Part shown: piece by piece, positions 1-12,434 of the stretch
Layout: every line of letters starts with the position of its first letter
Position numbering within the stretch: position 1 is the first letter of the stretch
NCBI RefSeq assembly: GCF_002563775.1
Contig: NZ_PDJO01000001.1
Coordinates: 320,001-384,000, forward strand
Direction of reading: 5' to 3'
DNA length: 64,000 nucleotides
Source: Thioclava sp. ES.031
Lineage (GTDB): Bacteria; Pseudomonadota; Alphaproteobacteria; Rhodobacterales; Rhodobacteraceae
Translations under genes and position numbers: made by a program
Notes under the pieces: generated by a model
The model's database searches: none
What the model was told of the DNA's origin: nothing
Seen by the model: only the letters and a program-made list of their open reading frames with translations

Positions 1-2028
<2,028 letters not shown>

Positions 2029-2112
2029 TGATCCGGTAGAAGCCAGACCTCTGGCTCCGATCATAATCAAAAGCTGCATAGCAACTTGACTTGAAATCAT
2101 CGCTTCTTCCTC

Positions 2113-2230
2113 GGTTTGGTGGTCATAGCACGAGCAAAACACCCGGCTCCATTCCGAACCCGGCCGTTAAGTGCCGTCGCGCCAATGGTACTGCGTCTTA
2201 AGACGTGGGAGAGTAGGTCACCGCCAAACC
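2113..2230 (+). rRNA. rrf: 5S ribosomal RNA
   Basis: 5S rRNA of about 118 nt. The terminal stem is visible: GGTTTGG at 2113-2119 pairs with CCAAACC at 2224-2230. The internal stretch cgttaagtgccgtcgcgcca is typical of alphaproteobacterial 5S. It lies about 85 bp after the 23S 3' end. The ends may be off by one or two bases. Confidence 0.95.
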
Positions 2231-2316
2231 TAGAAAGAAGCGATGAAAAATCATCTCTCAAACAACGATGACAAACAAAATCCCGATCGCAAACACAAAA
2301 AGCCCTCGGGAACGGA

Positions 2317-2393
<77 letters not shown>

Positions 2394-2419
2394 AATCTAC
2401 CGAACGAAAACAATGCACT

Positions 2420-2440
2420 AGCGCCCCAACGGGCGCTTTC
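2420..2440 (+). terminator. Terminator of the rRNA operon
   Basis: Inverted repeat AGCGCCC (2420-2426), loop caac, GGGCGCT (2431-2437), followed by a short tttct run. It lies 26 bp past the tRNA 3' end, the right place to end the rRNA transcript. Confidence 0.7.
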
Positions 2441-2578
2441 TGCATTCGGGCTGGTTCAGCCGTGGAAGCATTGTGGAAGCAGCAGAGTAGAGTAGGCGTC
2501 GGGGTCCCCAGAGATCCGGCCGGTGCGCAAGTGCTGCCCACTTTGGCAGGCAGCACTGAGTTTCTTGGCTACTGCACA

Positions 2579-2698
2579 TCAATTGGGATCGTCGTCACCG
2601 CCGCCGTCTTCGCCGTTTTTGTTCGGCGTTTTCCCTTCGATGTTCTCGCCGCCATTGCCAGCCCCGTTGTCAACGCGGCCATTGGCGCCGCTGACGGA
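2579..2698 (-). pseudogene. Possible truncated 3' end of an acidic Asn/Gly/Asp-rich gene
   Basis: In one minus-strand frame ending at a TGA (complement of 2579-2581), the sequence reads as an Asn-, Gly- and Asp-rich tail containing NGAGNGGENIEGKTP and ending DGGGDDDPN. It has no start codon and stops making sense where the transposase fragment begins near 2699. It could be the end of a gene broken by the IS21-type insertion or by later deletion. It could also be chance in low-complexity DNA. No family is recognised. Confidence 0.22.
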
Positions 2699-3022
2699 GA
2701 GGCCCGTGACGAGCGCCGCCTGCTACGCCTGCAGAAACAGATGGTCGGATACAAGCTCCTGATCATCGACGAGCTGGGCTTCGTGCCTCTGAGCAAGACC
2801 GGCGCCGAGCTGCTGTTCGAACTGATCTCGCAGCGCTACGAGCGGGGCGCCACCATGATCACCAGCAATCTGCCCTTCGACGAATGGACCGAAACCTTCG
2901 GCTCCGAGCGCCTGACCGGCGCTCTGCTCGACCGGCTCACCCACCATGTCCACATCCTCGAGATGAACGGCGACAGCTATCGGCTTGCCCAAAGCCGCGC
3001 CCGAAACAGCGCCGACACCTGA
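2699..3022 (+). pseudogene. istB: IstB-like ATPase fragment of an IS21-family element
   Basis: About 108 codons match the C-terminal half of IstB, the AAA+ helper ATPase of IS21-family transposons. The frame runs from EARDERRLLRLQKQ through a Walker B segment (LLIIDELGF) and the conserved YERGATMITSNLPFDEW to the C-terminus. IstB is normally about 250 residues. The N-terminal half with the Walker A loop is missing, and no istA transposase is present upstream. The open frame continues upstream to 2243 but there it translates the tRNA and terminator, so that part is not coding. The fragment is a dead remnant. Confidence 0.85.
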
Positions 3023-3191
3023 TCACATCGTTCAGGTTTGGCCCGCTGGGCCAAAGCGCCCCGGCAGCCGCCAGCTATCTGAAAAGCGCAGCTGCCGGGG
3101 CGCGAAGCGTTCCCTCCGCTTCAATCCCATGCCCTCTCTGGTGGCTGACTTTTGCTCCGCCCCGTGGCCGGTTTTTGCTCCGCCGTTGACA
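2699..3191 (+). mobile_element. Remnant of an IS21-family insertion sequence with its right end
   Basis: The istB fragment is followed by noncoding DNA holding a tandem terminal repeat: TTTTGCTCCGCC at 3150-3161 and again at 3173-3184, ending GTTGACA at 3185-3191. Multiple internal repeats near the tip and a terminal CA are typical of IS21-family ends. The left end, istA and half of istB are absent, so the element cannot move on its own. The left boundary near 2699 is set only by loss of IstB similarity. Confidence 0.7.
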
Positions 3192-3259
3192 CTTTTGTCG
3201 CTCTATCTCAGGCTGACGCGGTAACGGGGCGCTGACCCCGGCGCTTCTGAGAGCATAAG

Positions 3260-3287
3260 AAAAGGCCCGCATCGCTGCGGGCCTTTT
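3260..3287 (-). terminator. Terminator downstream of the DEAD-box helicase gene
   Basis: Perfect 12-bp inverted repeat: AAAAGGCCCGCA (3260-3271), loop tcgc, TGCGGGCCTTTT (3276-3287). It lies 15 bp past the helicase stop on the minus strand. The A and T flanks make it able to act in both directions. Confidence 0.85.
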
Positions 3288-3301
3288 GTAAAATCATACC
3301 A

Positions 3302-5230
3302 TCACTTGCGCGGCTTCTTCGGGCCGCCGGACTTGGGCTTTCCACCTTTGCCCGGATGCGGCCCTTTGCCGGGGCTTGCATATTTCGCGCGGGGCTTCTT
3401 GCCCTTCGGGGCGGCACCGCCATCGGGCTTGGGCTTGCGCTTCTTCGGCGAGATTTCCGCGAGGGCTGCGAACACGGCCTCGTCGTCGGGGCTCCAACCG
3501 CTGGTCTTCGCACTCTCCTCCGGGGCGTCGTCGCGCGGCGCCTTGGGCGGGCCCTTGCGATGGGGCGTCTTGCCCGGACGCTCGCCGCGATCCGGTTTGC
3601 CATGCGGCTTGTCTGCGCGGCGTTTTTTCGGCGGCGGACCAAAATCGGGTTCGCCATTGAGGGCGCGGGCGGAGATTTCGTCGGACAGTTCCCCATCCGG
3701 GCCAAGCGAGGCTTCGAATTTCGCGACGCTCTTCTCGGCGATCTCGACGAAGGTCTCGTCATCGCGCACGCGGATCGCGCCGATCGCGGATTTGTCGAGA
3801 TCGGCATGGCGGCGCAGCAAGGGCAGCAGCCAGCGCGGCTCGGCCCGGTCGTTGCGCCCGACCGACAGCGTGAACCAGCGGCTAGGGCCGAATTCCTGAC
3901 GCTCCGATTGCCCCTTGGTGTCCGGCGGCAGAAGATCCTCGGGCGGGGCATTGCGCGACTGCTGCAGCCGCAGGAAGGCGGCGGCGACAGCCTCGGCCCC
4001 GTGCCGGTCGAGCAGCTTGCGCGCAAACGCTGCCTGATCCTCGCTGATCGGCTCGCGCCAATCGGGATCGGTCAGCAGGCGCTCTTCGTCGCGCGCGATG
4101 ATCGACTCGGCCGAGGGCGGCACGGTCCATTCGGCGTTGATCTTCGCGAATTTCAGCAGGCGCTCGGCGCGTTTGACCATGCGCGGCGGCACGATCAGCG
4201 CGGACATTCCCTTGCGCCCGGCGCGACCCGTCCGGCCCGAACGGTGCAGCAGGCTCTCGGTGTTCTGCGGTAGATCGGCGTGGATCACGAGGCTCAGGTT
4301 CGGCAGGTCGATGCCGCGCGCAGCCACATCGGTCGCCACGCAAACCCGTGCCCGCCCGTCGCGCATCGCCTGCAGCGCGTGGCTGCGTTCGGCCTGTGAC
4401 AGTTCGCCCGACAGCGTCACGACCGAGAGGCCGCGATTGCCGAGCCGCGCGCTGAGATGGTTCACCGCCGCGCGGGTGTTGGCGAAAACGATGGCGCTTT
4501 CATCATGGTGGAAGCGCAGCAGGTTGAAGATCGCATGATCGCTATCCGAGGCCGCAACCTTCAGCGCCTTGTAGGCGATGTCGGAGTGCTGCTGCGCGGT
4601 GTTGATCGTCGAAATGCGCTGCGCGTCGTTCTGGAACTGCTCGGCCAGCTTCGCGATCATCGGCGACACGGTGGCGGAGAACAGCAGCGTGCGGCGCTCT
4701 TCCGTGGCCGAGCCGAGGATGAATTCGAGGTCTTCGCGGAAGCCCAGATCGAGCATCTCGTCGGCCTCGTCGAGCACGACGGCGCGGATGTCGCTCAGAT
4801 CGAGCGCGCGGCGGCGGATATGGTCGCTCAGGCGGCCGGGCGTGCCGACCACGATATGCGTACCGCGTTCGAGGGCGCGGCGTTCCTGACGCGGGTCCAT
4901 GCCGCCGACGCAGGAGCTGACGATGGCGCCGGTCTTGCCGTAGAGCCAGCGCAATTCCTGCATGACCTGAAAGGCGAGTTCCCGCGTGGGGGCCACAACG
5001 AGTGCAAGCGGCGTGCCAGCCGGGCCGAAGCTTTCGGCCTCGCCCAGGAGGGTCGGCGCGATCGCGAGACCGAAGCCGACCGTTTTACCCGAGCCGGTCT
5101 GGGCCGAGACCAGCAGGTCCTTGCCCTCGAGTGCGGGATCGGTCACCGCGTCCTGCACGGGAGTGAGAGTGTCGTAGCCGCGCTCGGCGAGCGCTGCGGA
5201 AAGGGAGGGGATCATCGGAAAGTCGTCCAA
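3302..5230 (-). CDS. DEAD-box ATP-dependent RNA helicase (DeaD/CsdA-like)
   Basis: A 642-residue RNA helicase. The N-terminal core shows a Q motif (GYDTLTPVQ), Walker A AQTGSGKT (about 43-50), PTRELA (81-86), TPGR (130-133), DEAD (154-157) and SAT (185-187). The second RecA domain carries HRSGRTGRAGRKG. After the core comes a region like the DbpA/CsdA RNA-binding domain (around SRWFTLSVGRNDRAEPRWLL). The last roughly 110 residues are rich in Lys, Arg and Pro, probably disordered and RNA-binding. Family members remodel structured RNA in ribosome assembly and cold adaptation. That role is inferred from the family. The start ATG is preceded by little obvious SD sequence. The gene is monocistronic, with its own terminator. 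Confidence 0.93.
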   Translation of the reverse strand: MDDFPMIPSLSAALAERGYDTLTPVQDAVTDPALEGKDLLVSAQTGSGKTVGFGLAIAPTLLGEAESFGPAGTPLALVVAPTRELAFQVMQELRWLYGKTGAIVSSCVGGMDPRQERRALERGTHIVVGTPGRLSDHIRRRALDLSDIRAVVLDEADEMLDLGFREDLEFILGSATEERRTLLFSATVSPMIAKLAEQFQNDAQRISTINTAQQHSDIAYKALKVAASDSDHAIFNLLRFHHDESAIVFANTRAAVNHLSARLGNRGLSVVTLSGELSQAERSHALQAMRDGRARVCVATDVAARGIDLPNLSLVIHADLPQNTESLLHRSGRTGRAGRKGMSALIVPPRMVKRAERLLKFAKINAEWTVPPSAESIIARDEERLLTDPDWREPISEDQAAFARKLLDRHGAEAVAAAFLRLQQSRNAPPEDLLPPDTKGQSERQEFGPSRWFTLSVGRNDRAEPRWLLPLLRRHADLDKSAIGAIRVRDDETFVEIAEKSVAKFEASLGPDGELSDEISARALNGEPDFGPPPKKRRADKPHGKPDRGERPGKTPHRKGPPKAPRDDAPEESAKTSGWSPDDEAVFAALAEISPKKRKPKPDGGAAPKGKKPRAKYASPGKGPHPGKGGKPKSGGPKKPRK

Positions 5231-5357
5231 GCAATGACGTAAGGGACGGGCCGCTCTGCTCTGGCAGCCCGTGCGGAAGGCGCCTGCATAACGGCCCCTG
5301 CGGCAAATGTATATTGCCTATTTGGCGAATCCGCCCGCTATGGGCAATAATTCTTGG

Positions 5358-6386
5358 TCAGGCGAGGACTTGCAGCACCACCGCGGAGGCGTAGATCGCG
5401 ACCAGCAGCAGGCTCTCGATCCCGATCCGTGCCGGCCCGTCCTTCTGGCGCAGGATCAACCCGCCGAGCAGCACGCCCGTCATCATCAGTCCCGTCGCGA
5501 GCCAGTAGAGGTCCGACATCGAGACCGCGTGGTAGAGCGAGCCGTCACGATAGGCCCCGTCCGAGAAGACGAGGAACAGCGTGTCGAAGGTGTTGCCGCC
5601 GATGATCCCTCCGATGGCCAGTTGCAGCGCGCCGCGACGGACCGCGGTCAGCGTCGTTACCAGCTCGGGCAGCGAGGTCACGACCGCCGTCAGCAGCGCG
5701 CCCACCAGCGAGGAGCTGAGACTGAAGCGGGTGACGAATTCCTGCCCGGCCTGCGAAATGACCCAACCGCTGAGGCCCATGATGACGACGAGACCGACGA
5801 AGACGATGATGGGGCCGCGCGGGGAGCGGTTCGCTTCCTCCTCGTCTTCGGGTTCGTCACGGCGCGTCTCGCGGGTTTCGACCGGTTTCCACATCGGCGT
5901 TTCCGACACCTGGGTCGCGAGTTTCGTGCCGCCGAGATAGGCGAGGAACAGCACCACCGAGGCCGGGCTGATCCCCCAGATCGCGAAGTCGGGCGCGGCG
6001 GTCGCGGCGAGCGGGATCGACAGCAGCACGATCAGCATCACCGCCTGAAAGAGGTTGGCGGGTTCTGCCGCGGAATGTTCGAGATTGGCGCGTCGGTGCA
6101 GCATGTCGGCGAGCGCCAGAAAGAAGGTCTGCGCGGCGATCCCGCCCACGGCATTGGAAAAGGCGAAACTCGCATCGCCCTGTGCGGCGACCGAGACGGA
6201 GACGACGATCCCCGACAGCGACGTCGCCGCCCCCAGCACGATCCCGCCTGCCAGCGCTTCGCCCATCCGCGTGCGATCCGCGATCACATCGGCCAGCCCG
6301 GTCGCCTTGATGGAGGAGATGACGACGATCAGCCCGGCGATGGCAAATACGCCGAGCAGAAGCGGGGTCGAAAGAGAGGCGATCAT
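5358..6386 (-). CDS. Sodium/calcium exchanger family membrane protein
   Basis: A 342-residue integral membrane protein of the Ca2+:cation antiporter (CaCA) superfamily. The two alpha repeats are visible: a first copy around GIVLGAATSLSG and AFSNAVGGIAAQ, and a clearer second copy with AVVTSLPELVTTL followed by LAIGGIIGGNTFDTLF. An acidic cytoplasmic loop (DEPEDEEEA) separates the halves. The start at 6386 was chosen because the protein then begins MIASLSTPLLLG, at the first membrane helix, with GGAG about 9 bases upstream. The frame stays open 51 codons further but that part is not membrane-like. Ion specificity cannot be read from sequence. Confidence 0.85.
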   Translation of the reverse strand: MIASLSTPLLLGVFAIAGLIVVISSIKATGLADVIADRTRMGEALAGGIVLGAATSLSGIVVSVSVAAQGDASFAFSNAVGGIAAQTFFLALADMLHRRANLEHSAAEPANLFQAVMLIVLLSIPLAATAAPDFAIWGISPASVVLFLAYLGGTKLATQVSETPMWKPVETRETRRDEPEDEEEANRSPRGPIIVFVGLVVIMGLSGWVISQAGQEFVTRFSLSSSLVGALLTAVVTSLPELVTTLTAVRRGALQLAIGGIIGGNTFDTLFLVFSDGAYRDGSLYHAVSMSDLYWLATGLMMTGVLLGGLILRQKDGPARIGIESLLLVAIYASAVVLQVLA

Positions 6387-6541
6387 GAAGGCTCCGGGGT
6401 CGCTGTTCGAAAAGCAACCGCGCAGCGCGCTCACGGTTCCGTTAAGAGGGCGACGGGTGGCGCCTCTGCAAAGGGCTGGGGAGTCGACATGCTCGAAAGA
6501 GACGTTAGGGTCGGCGCCAATCAGCGCGCGGGAGGACAAGC

Positions 6542-7978
6542 ATGTTTATCGGATTGGATCTGGGCACATCGGGGCTGAAGGGGCTCTTGATCGACGAGGC
6601 GCAGCGCGTGGTGGCCGAGGCGACGCATCCGCTCACCGTGTCGCGCCCGCAGGAGGGCTGGTCGGAACAGGATCCCGCCGAATGGATTGCGGCGATGGAG
6701 GCTGTGCTGGGCTCGCTTGCGCAGCACGATCTGTCGGCGGTGCGCGGGATCGGGCTGTCGGGGCATATGCATGGCGCGACGCTGCTGGACGCGCAGGACG
6801 CGGTGCTGCGGCCCTGCATCCTGTGGAACGATACCCGCGCCCATCGCGAGGCGGCGGCGCTCGACGCGGAGCCGCAATTCCGCGAGATCAGCGGCAATAT
6901 CGTGTTCCCCGGCTTCACTGCGCCGAAGCTCGTCTGGCTCGCCAAGCACGAGCCGGAGCGTTTCGCGAAAGTGGCGAAGGTGCTGCTGCCGAAGGACTAC
7001 CTGCGGCTCTGGCTGACCGGGGAGCATGTCTCGGAAATGTCGGACGCCGCCGGGACGAGCTGGTTCGATACCGGCGCGCGCGATTGGTCGGATGCGCTTC
7101 TGTCGGCAACCGGGATGCGGCGCGAGCAGATGCCGCGCCTCGTCGAAGGCTCGGACGTGTCGGGCACGCTGCGCCCGCAGATCGCGGCGCGCTTTGGTCT
7201 GCCGGAGGGCGTCGTCGTCGCGGGCGGCGGGGGCGACAACGCGGCTTCGGGCGTGGGCGTCGGCGTCGTGGCGGCGGGGCAGGCCTTCGTCTCGCTCGGC
7301 ACCTCGGGCGTGCTGTTCGCCGCCGATGACGGCTATCGCCCCGATGCGGCGAGTGCGGTGCACAGCTTCTGTCACGCCTTGCCGCAGACATGGCATCAGA
7401 TGGGGGTGGTGCTCGCCGCGACCGACGCGCTGAACTGGTATGCGCGGCTTCTGGAGAGCGACGCCAAGGAATTGACCGAAGGCCTCGGCCCGCTGCAGGC
7501 GCCGGGCAAGGCGCGGTTCCTGCCCTATCTCGGCGGCGAGCGTACGCCGCTCAACGATGCGGCGATCCGCGGCGCGTTCATCGGACTGGAACACGCAACC
7601 GATCGCGCCGCGACCACGCGGGCCGTGCTGGAAGGGGTGAGCTTCGCGCTGCGCGATTGCCGCGATGCGCTGGCCGGCACCGGCACCCGGATCGAGACGC
7701 TGCTCGGCGTCGGGGGCGGCACGCGCTCGCGCTATTGGTGCGAGGCGATCGCGACCGCGCTCGACACGCCCGTGGCCCTGCCGGTGGCGGGCGATTACGG
7801 TGGCGCGTTCGGCGCGGCGAGGCTAGGTATGATGGCCGCGACAGGCGGCGGGTTGGATATCGCGACTCCGCCCGAGATCGCCGCGACGATCGAGCCGGTC
7901 TCCGCTTTGCGCGAGGCCTTCGGCGAAGGTTACGACCGCTACCGTCAAGCCGGTGCCGCGTTGCGCGGTTTGACTTGA
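6542..7978 (+). CDS. xylB: Xylulokinase (FGGY family carbohydrate kinase)
   Basis: A 478-residue FGGY kinase, the usual XylB length, that phosphorylates D-xylulose to xylulose 5-phosphate with ATP. It begins with the phosphate-1 loop IGLDLGTSGLKG. It has the XylB-typical GLSGHMHGA, WNDTRA, and GGGGDNAASGVGVG holding the catalytic Asp. The C-terminal ATP domain has GVGGGTRSRYW. A GGAGG lies 8 bases before the ATG. It is divergent from the antiporter and convergent with an aldose epimerase. No xylose isomerase or sugar transporter is in the window, so the pentose pathway must be completed elsewhere. Confidence 0.9.
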   Translation: MFIGLDLGTSGLKGLLIDEAQRVVAEATHPLTVSRPQEGWSEQDPAEWIAAMEAVLGSLAQHDLSAVRGIGLSGHMHGATLLDAQDAVLRPCILWNDTRAHREAAALDAEPQFREISGNIVFPGFTAPKLVWLAKHEPERFAKVAKVLLPKDYLRLWLTGEHVSEMSDAAGTSWFDTGARDWSDALLSATGMRREQMPRLVEGSDVSGTLRPQIAARFGLPEGVVVAGGGGDNAASGVGVGVVAAGQAFVSLGTSGVLFAADDGYRPDAASAVHSFCHALPQTWHQMGVVLAATDALNWYARLLESDAKELTEGLGPLQAPGKARFLPYLGGERTPLNDAAIRGAFIGLEHATDRAATTRAVLEGVSFALRDCRDALAGTGTRIETLLGVGGGTRSRYWCEAIATALDTPVALPVAGDYGGAFGAARLGMMAATGGGLDIATPPEIAATIEPVSALREAFGEGYDRYRQAGAALRGLT

Positions 7979-7987
7979 TCTACCTCG

Positions 7988-8014
7988 CGCCGCGCCGTAG
8001 CGATCGGCGCGGCG
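7988..8014. terminator. Hairpin between convergent xylB and aldose epimerase
   Basis: Perfect 10-bp inverted repeat CGCCGCGCCG (7988-7997) and CGGCGCGGCG (8005-8014) with a 7-base loop, in the 45-bp gap between two convergent genes. It has no T run, so it is a stabilising or weak terminator hairpin rather than a classic intrinsic terminator. Confidence 0.55.
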
Positions 8015-8023
8015 TCACGGAAC

Positions 8024-8947
8024 TCAGCCCGAGAATTGCAGCCGGATCCGGTTCACATATTCCACGCCCGGTCGCAGGATCGCCGAGGGGAATTCGGGGT
8101 GATTGGGCGCGTCGGGCCAGGCTTGCGGCTCCAGACAGATCGCGTTGAAGCTGTCGCCGGACGGTGCGGTGTAGACCTGCAATCCGGGCTGGTTGCTCAG
8201 CATCGTCATGCTGCGTCCGGAGGTCGGATCGCTCAGCACCGCCACCTCGCGCATCGCGCCGGGGCGGAGACAGAAGTTGTGATCGAAGCCCGCGCCATCC
8301 GGTCCTGGCACCGGCGCCGGTTCGCGGAAGTCGAAGCGTGTGCCAGCTACGTCGCGCGGTGCGCCGACGGGCAATGTCTCGGCATCGATCTCCAGCACCT
8401 GATCGGCGTTGAGCTTCAACTGGTGGTCGGCGATCGAGCCGCCGCCTGCGAGATTGAAATACCCGTGCGAGGTCAGCGAGACCGGGCAGGCACGGTCGCA
8501 ACGCGCCCGGTAGGTGATGTTCAAGGTGGCAGGGTCCGATACCGCGAAGCTCACCTCTGCGACGAGATTGCCGGGGAAGCCCTGATCGCCATCCGGGCTC
8601 TCGAGCTGCAGTGTCGCCGCGTTGATCCAATGCGCGACGACCTTCCAGTCGCATTGGTCGAACCCCTGACCGCCGCCATGAAGGCAGTTCCCGTTTTCAT
8701 TTGCATCGAGCTGGAATTGCTCGCCATCGAGCGTGAATTTCGCCCCGGCGATGCGGTTCGCGTAACGTCCTATCGTCGCCCCGTGGAAGCTGCGCGTGGT
8801 CTGCACGGGGTCCGGGCCGATGAGAAGTTCGACGGGTCCACTGGGACCTGGCAGGGCCAGGCTAGTCAGTCGCGCGCCTTTCGGGTCGATACGCACCAGC
8901 ATCCCTGATGCAAGCCCGATCTCCAATTCTGTTTCGTGATCGAACAT
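8024..8947 (-). CDS. Aldose 1-epimerase (mutarotase)
   Basis: A 307-residue galactose mutarotase-like protein that interconverts alpha and beta anomers of aldoses. Family signatures are IGRYANRIA, a His in NCLHGGGQGFD, the catalytic His in LTSHGYFNLAG, and the catalytic Glu in CLEPQAWPDAPNHPEFP. The start at 8947 gives MFDHETELEIG, matching where family members begin. Upstream in-frame starts (8995 and 9070) would add an unrelated segment. Convergent with xylB and divergent from glpD. The sugar it serves is not fixed by sequence. Confidence 0.85.
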   Translation of the reverse strand: MFDHETELEIGLASGMLVRIDPKGARLTSLALPGPSGPVELLIGPDPVQTTRSFHGATIGRYANRIAGAKFTLDGEQFQLDANENGNCLHGGGQGFDQCDWKVVAHWINAATLQLESPDGDQGFPGNLVAEVSFAVSDPATLNITYRARCDRACPVSLTSHGYFNLAGGGSIADHQLKLNADQVLEIDAETLPVGAPRDVAGTRFDFREPAPVPGPDGAGFDHNFCLRPGAMREVAVLSDPTSGRSMTMLSNQPGLQVYTAPSGDSFNAICLEPQAWPDAPNHPEFPSAILRPGVEYVNRIRLQFSG

Positions 8948-9279
8948 GCTTTTATCCAGTCTATTTCGCGACAAGAATGACCCAACGTAAGTCATTCTCC
9001 AAGCCTTGACCTTAATCTCGATCAACATCCGAGACGAGTTAGCCACATGGACACCCGCCGGACCTGCCAAAGGTGAAGCAGGCCTTAGGTGCGATTATAT
9101 GCATCCGAAATGCTTCTTAAAAGTTTCGTGATGGGCGCGTGGGTGCAAGCGAAAAGGCGCTTTCATGCTCGATTTTGCGCGAAAATATATTATATGTTGC
9201 AATAACGAAAGTTAACGCGCCCAAAAAGCTATCGCGCCTATTGGTGCACAAGCGACAGGCGCTAGCGGGAGTACGCAAA
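8948..9279. promoter_or_regulatory. Divergent promoter region of aldose epimerase and glpD, with a possible GlpR-like operator
   Basis: 332 bp with no convincing gene. The stretch 9180-9215 is strikingly AT-rich for this genome (gaaaatatattatatgttg). TATGTT at 9193-9198 and ACGAAAG at 9205-9211 form a spaced, imperfect dyad. It resembles DeoR-family GlpR operators, whose half-sites are TATGTTCG and CGAACATA. A second weak dyad, ATTTT-gcgcg-AAAAT, is at 9172-9186. Either could control glpD-glpK. No glpR gene is in the window. Confidence 0.35.
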
Positions 9280-10839
9280 ATGCCAGAAGCAGTAGATCTC
9301 TTCGTGATCGGCGGCGGGGTGAACGGCTGCGGGATCGCGCGCGACGCGGCCGGACGGGGGCTACGGGTGCGTCTGGCCGAGATGGGCGACCTTGCGCAGG
9401 CGACCTCTTCGGCCTCGACCAAGCTTTTCCATGGCGGGCTGCGCTATCTCGAATATCTCGAGATCAAGCTGGTCCGCGAGGCGCTGTCCGAGCGCGAAGT
9501 GCTGATCCGCGCGATGCCGCATATTTCCTGGCCGATGCGCTTCGTGCTGCCCTACAGCGCCGATATGCGTTTCGAGAGCGATACGCCGGTCTCGAAAATG
9601 CTCTCCACAGTGATGCCGTGGATGAAGGGCAAGCGCCCGTCCTGGATGATCCGCTCGGGGCTGTTCCTCTATGACCATCTGGGCGGGCAGGGGCTGCTGC
9701 CGGGCACCAAGCGGCTCGACCTGCGCAACGCCCCGGAGGGCGCGCCGCTGAAGGACAGCTTCACCCACGCGTTCGAATATTCCGATGGCTGGGTGCAGGA
9801 TGCCCGGCTCGTCGTGCTCAATGCCCGCGACGCCGAGGCCCATGGCGCCGACATTCGCGTGCAGACCAAGGTGGTCGAGGCGCATCGCGACGGCGGTCAT
9901 TGGGTGATCGTGACCGAAGGCCCGAACGGGCGCGAGGAGCATATGGCGCGCGCCGTGGTCAATGCCGGCGGTCCGTGGGTCGAGCAGATCCTGAAAGGCA
10001 CAATGGGCAGCGCCAGCCGCGAGCATATCCGTCTCGTGCGCGGCAGCCATATCGTGACTCGCAAACTCTACGATCACGACAAGTGCTACTTCTTCCAAGG
10101 CGCGGACGGGCGGATCATCTTCGCGATCCCCTACGAGCAGGACTTCACCCTGATCGGCACGACCGAGGCCGCGCATGAAGATTCTCCGTTGACCGCCGAA
10201 TGCACCGAGGGTGAGCGCGATTACCTGTGCGATTTCGCATCCGAGTACTTCAAGGAAGAGGTCACGCCCGACGACGTGGTCTGGACCTATTCCGGGGTAC
10301 GCCCGCTCTACGAGGACGGCGCAAGCTCCGCGACCGCAGCGACGCGCGAATACGTGCTCTCGCTCGATGCGCCGACGGGCCAGCCTGCGGCGCTGCATGT
10401 CTTCGGCGGCAAGATCACGACCTATCGTCGTCTGGCCGAAGACGCGCTGGGCAAGCTGCGCCCGCATCTGCCCGGCATGGGCGGTCAATGGACGAAAGGC
10501 GCGCGCCTGCCGGGCGGCGATTTCGCCCCCGAAGAGGTCGGCGCCAAGATCGCCAAGCTCTCGCAGGATTACCCCTTCGTGGATCGCAAATGGGCCGAGC
10601 GGATGATCCGCCATTACGGCACCGAGTCCTGGGACATCTTCGGCGATGCCAAGGCGCTGGGCGATCTGGGTCGCGATTTCGGCGGTACGCTGACCGAGGC
10701 CGAGCTGCGCTGGCTGGTCGATAAGGAGTGGGCGCGCAAGGTCGAGGACGTGATCTGGCGGCGCACCAAGCTGGGCTTGCGGCTCGATGCCGATCAGGTC
10801 AACTCTGTCGCCGCGTGGCTGGAGGAGCACGCAGGCTGA
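9280..10839 (+). CDS. glpD: Glycerol-3-phosphate dehydrogenase, FAD-dependent
   Basis: A 519-residue membrane-associated flavoprotein that oxidises sn-glycerol 3-phosphate to dihydroxyacetone phosphate and passes electrons to quinone. The N-terminal FAD loop is LFVIGGGVNGCGIARDAAGR. It continues with TSSASTKLFHGGLRYLE, the DAO-family IIFAIPYEQDFTLIGTTE, and YSGVRPLYEDG, as in GlpD. The start at 9280 is preceded by GCGGGAG. The frame is open 47 codons upstream, but that DNA is the AT-rich control region. It lies 21 bp before glpK, so the two form a glycerol-use operon. No glpF is present. Confidence 0.95.
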   Translation: MPEAVDLFVIGGGVNGCGIARDAAGRGLRVRLAEMGDLAQATSSASTKLFHGGLRYLEYLEIKLVREALSEREVLIRAMPHISWPMRFVLPYSADMRFESDTPVSKMLSTVMPWMKGKRPSWMIRSGLFLYDHLGGQGLLPGTKRLDLRNAPEGAPLKDSFTHAFEYSDGWVQDARLVVLNARDAEAHGADIRVQTKVVEAHRDGGHWVIVTEGPNGREEHMARAVVNAGGPWVEQILKGTMGSASREHIRLVRGSHIVTRKLYDHDKCYFFQGADGRIIFAIPYEQDFTLIGTTEAAHEDSPLTAECTEGERDYLCDFASEYFKEEVTPDDVVWTYSGVRPLYEDGASSATAATREYVLSLDAPTGQPAALHVFGGKITTYRRLAEDALGKLRPHLPGMGGQWTKGARLPGGDFAPEEVGAKIAKLSQDYPFVDRKWAERMIRHYGTESWDIFGDAKALGDLGRDFGGTLTEAELRWLVDKEWARKVEDVIWRRTKLGLRLDADQVNSVAAWLEEHAG

Positions 10840-10860
10840 CGCGCGAAACGGGAGGACTTC

Positions 10861-12348
<1,488 letters not shown>

Positions 12349-12434
12349 TCCGCGGCGATAGGTCAGACCCCCTTTCCCTTCCCCGCGTTTTGCTCTTTGC
12401 TGTCTCGGTCCGATCTGATGACAGGAGCCTCTCG

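Noticed and set aside
5307..6578. 423-codon plus-strand frame opposite the cation antiporter
   Set aside because: It is Arg/Asp/Gln-rich with no family features, while the minus strand encodes a clear membrane exchanger. High GC keeps the antisense frame open.
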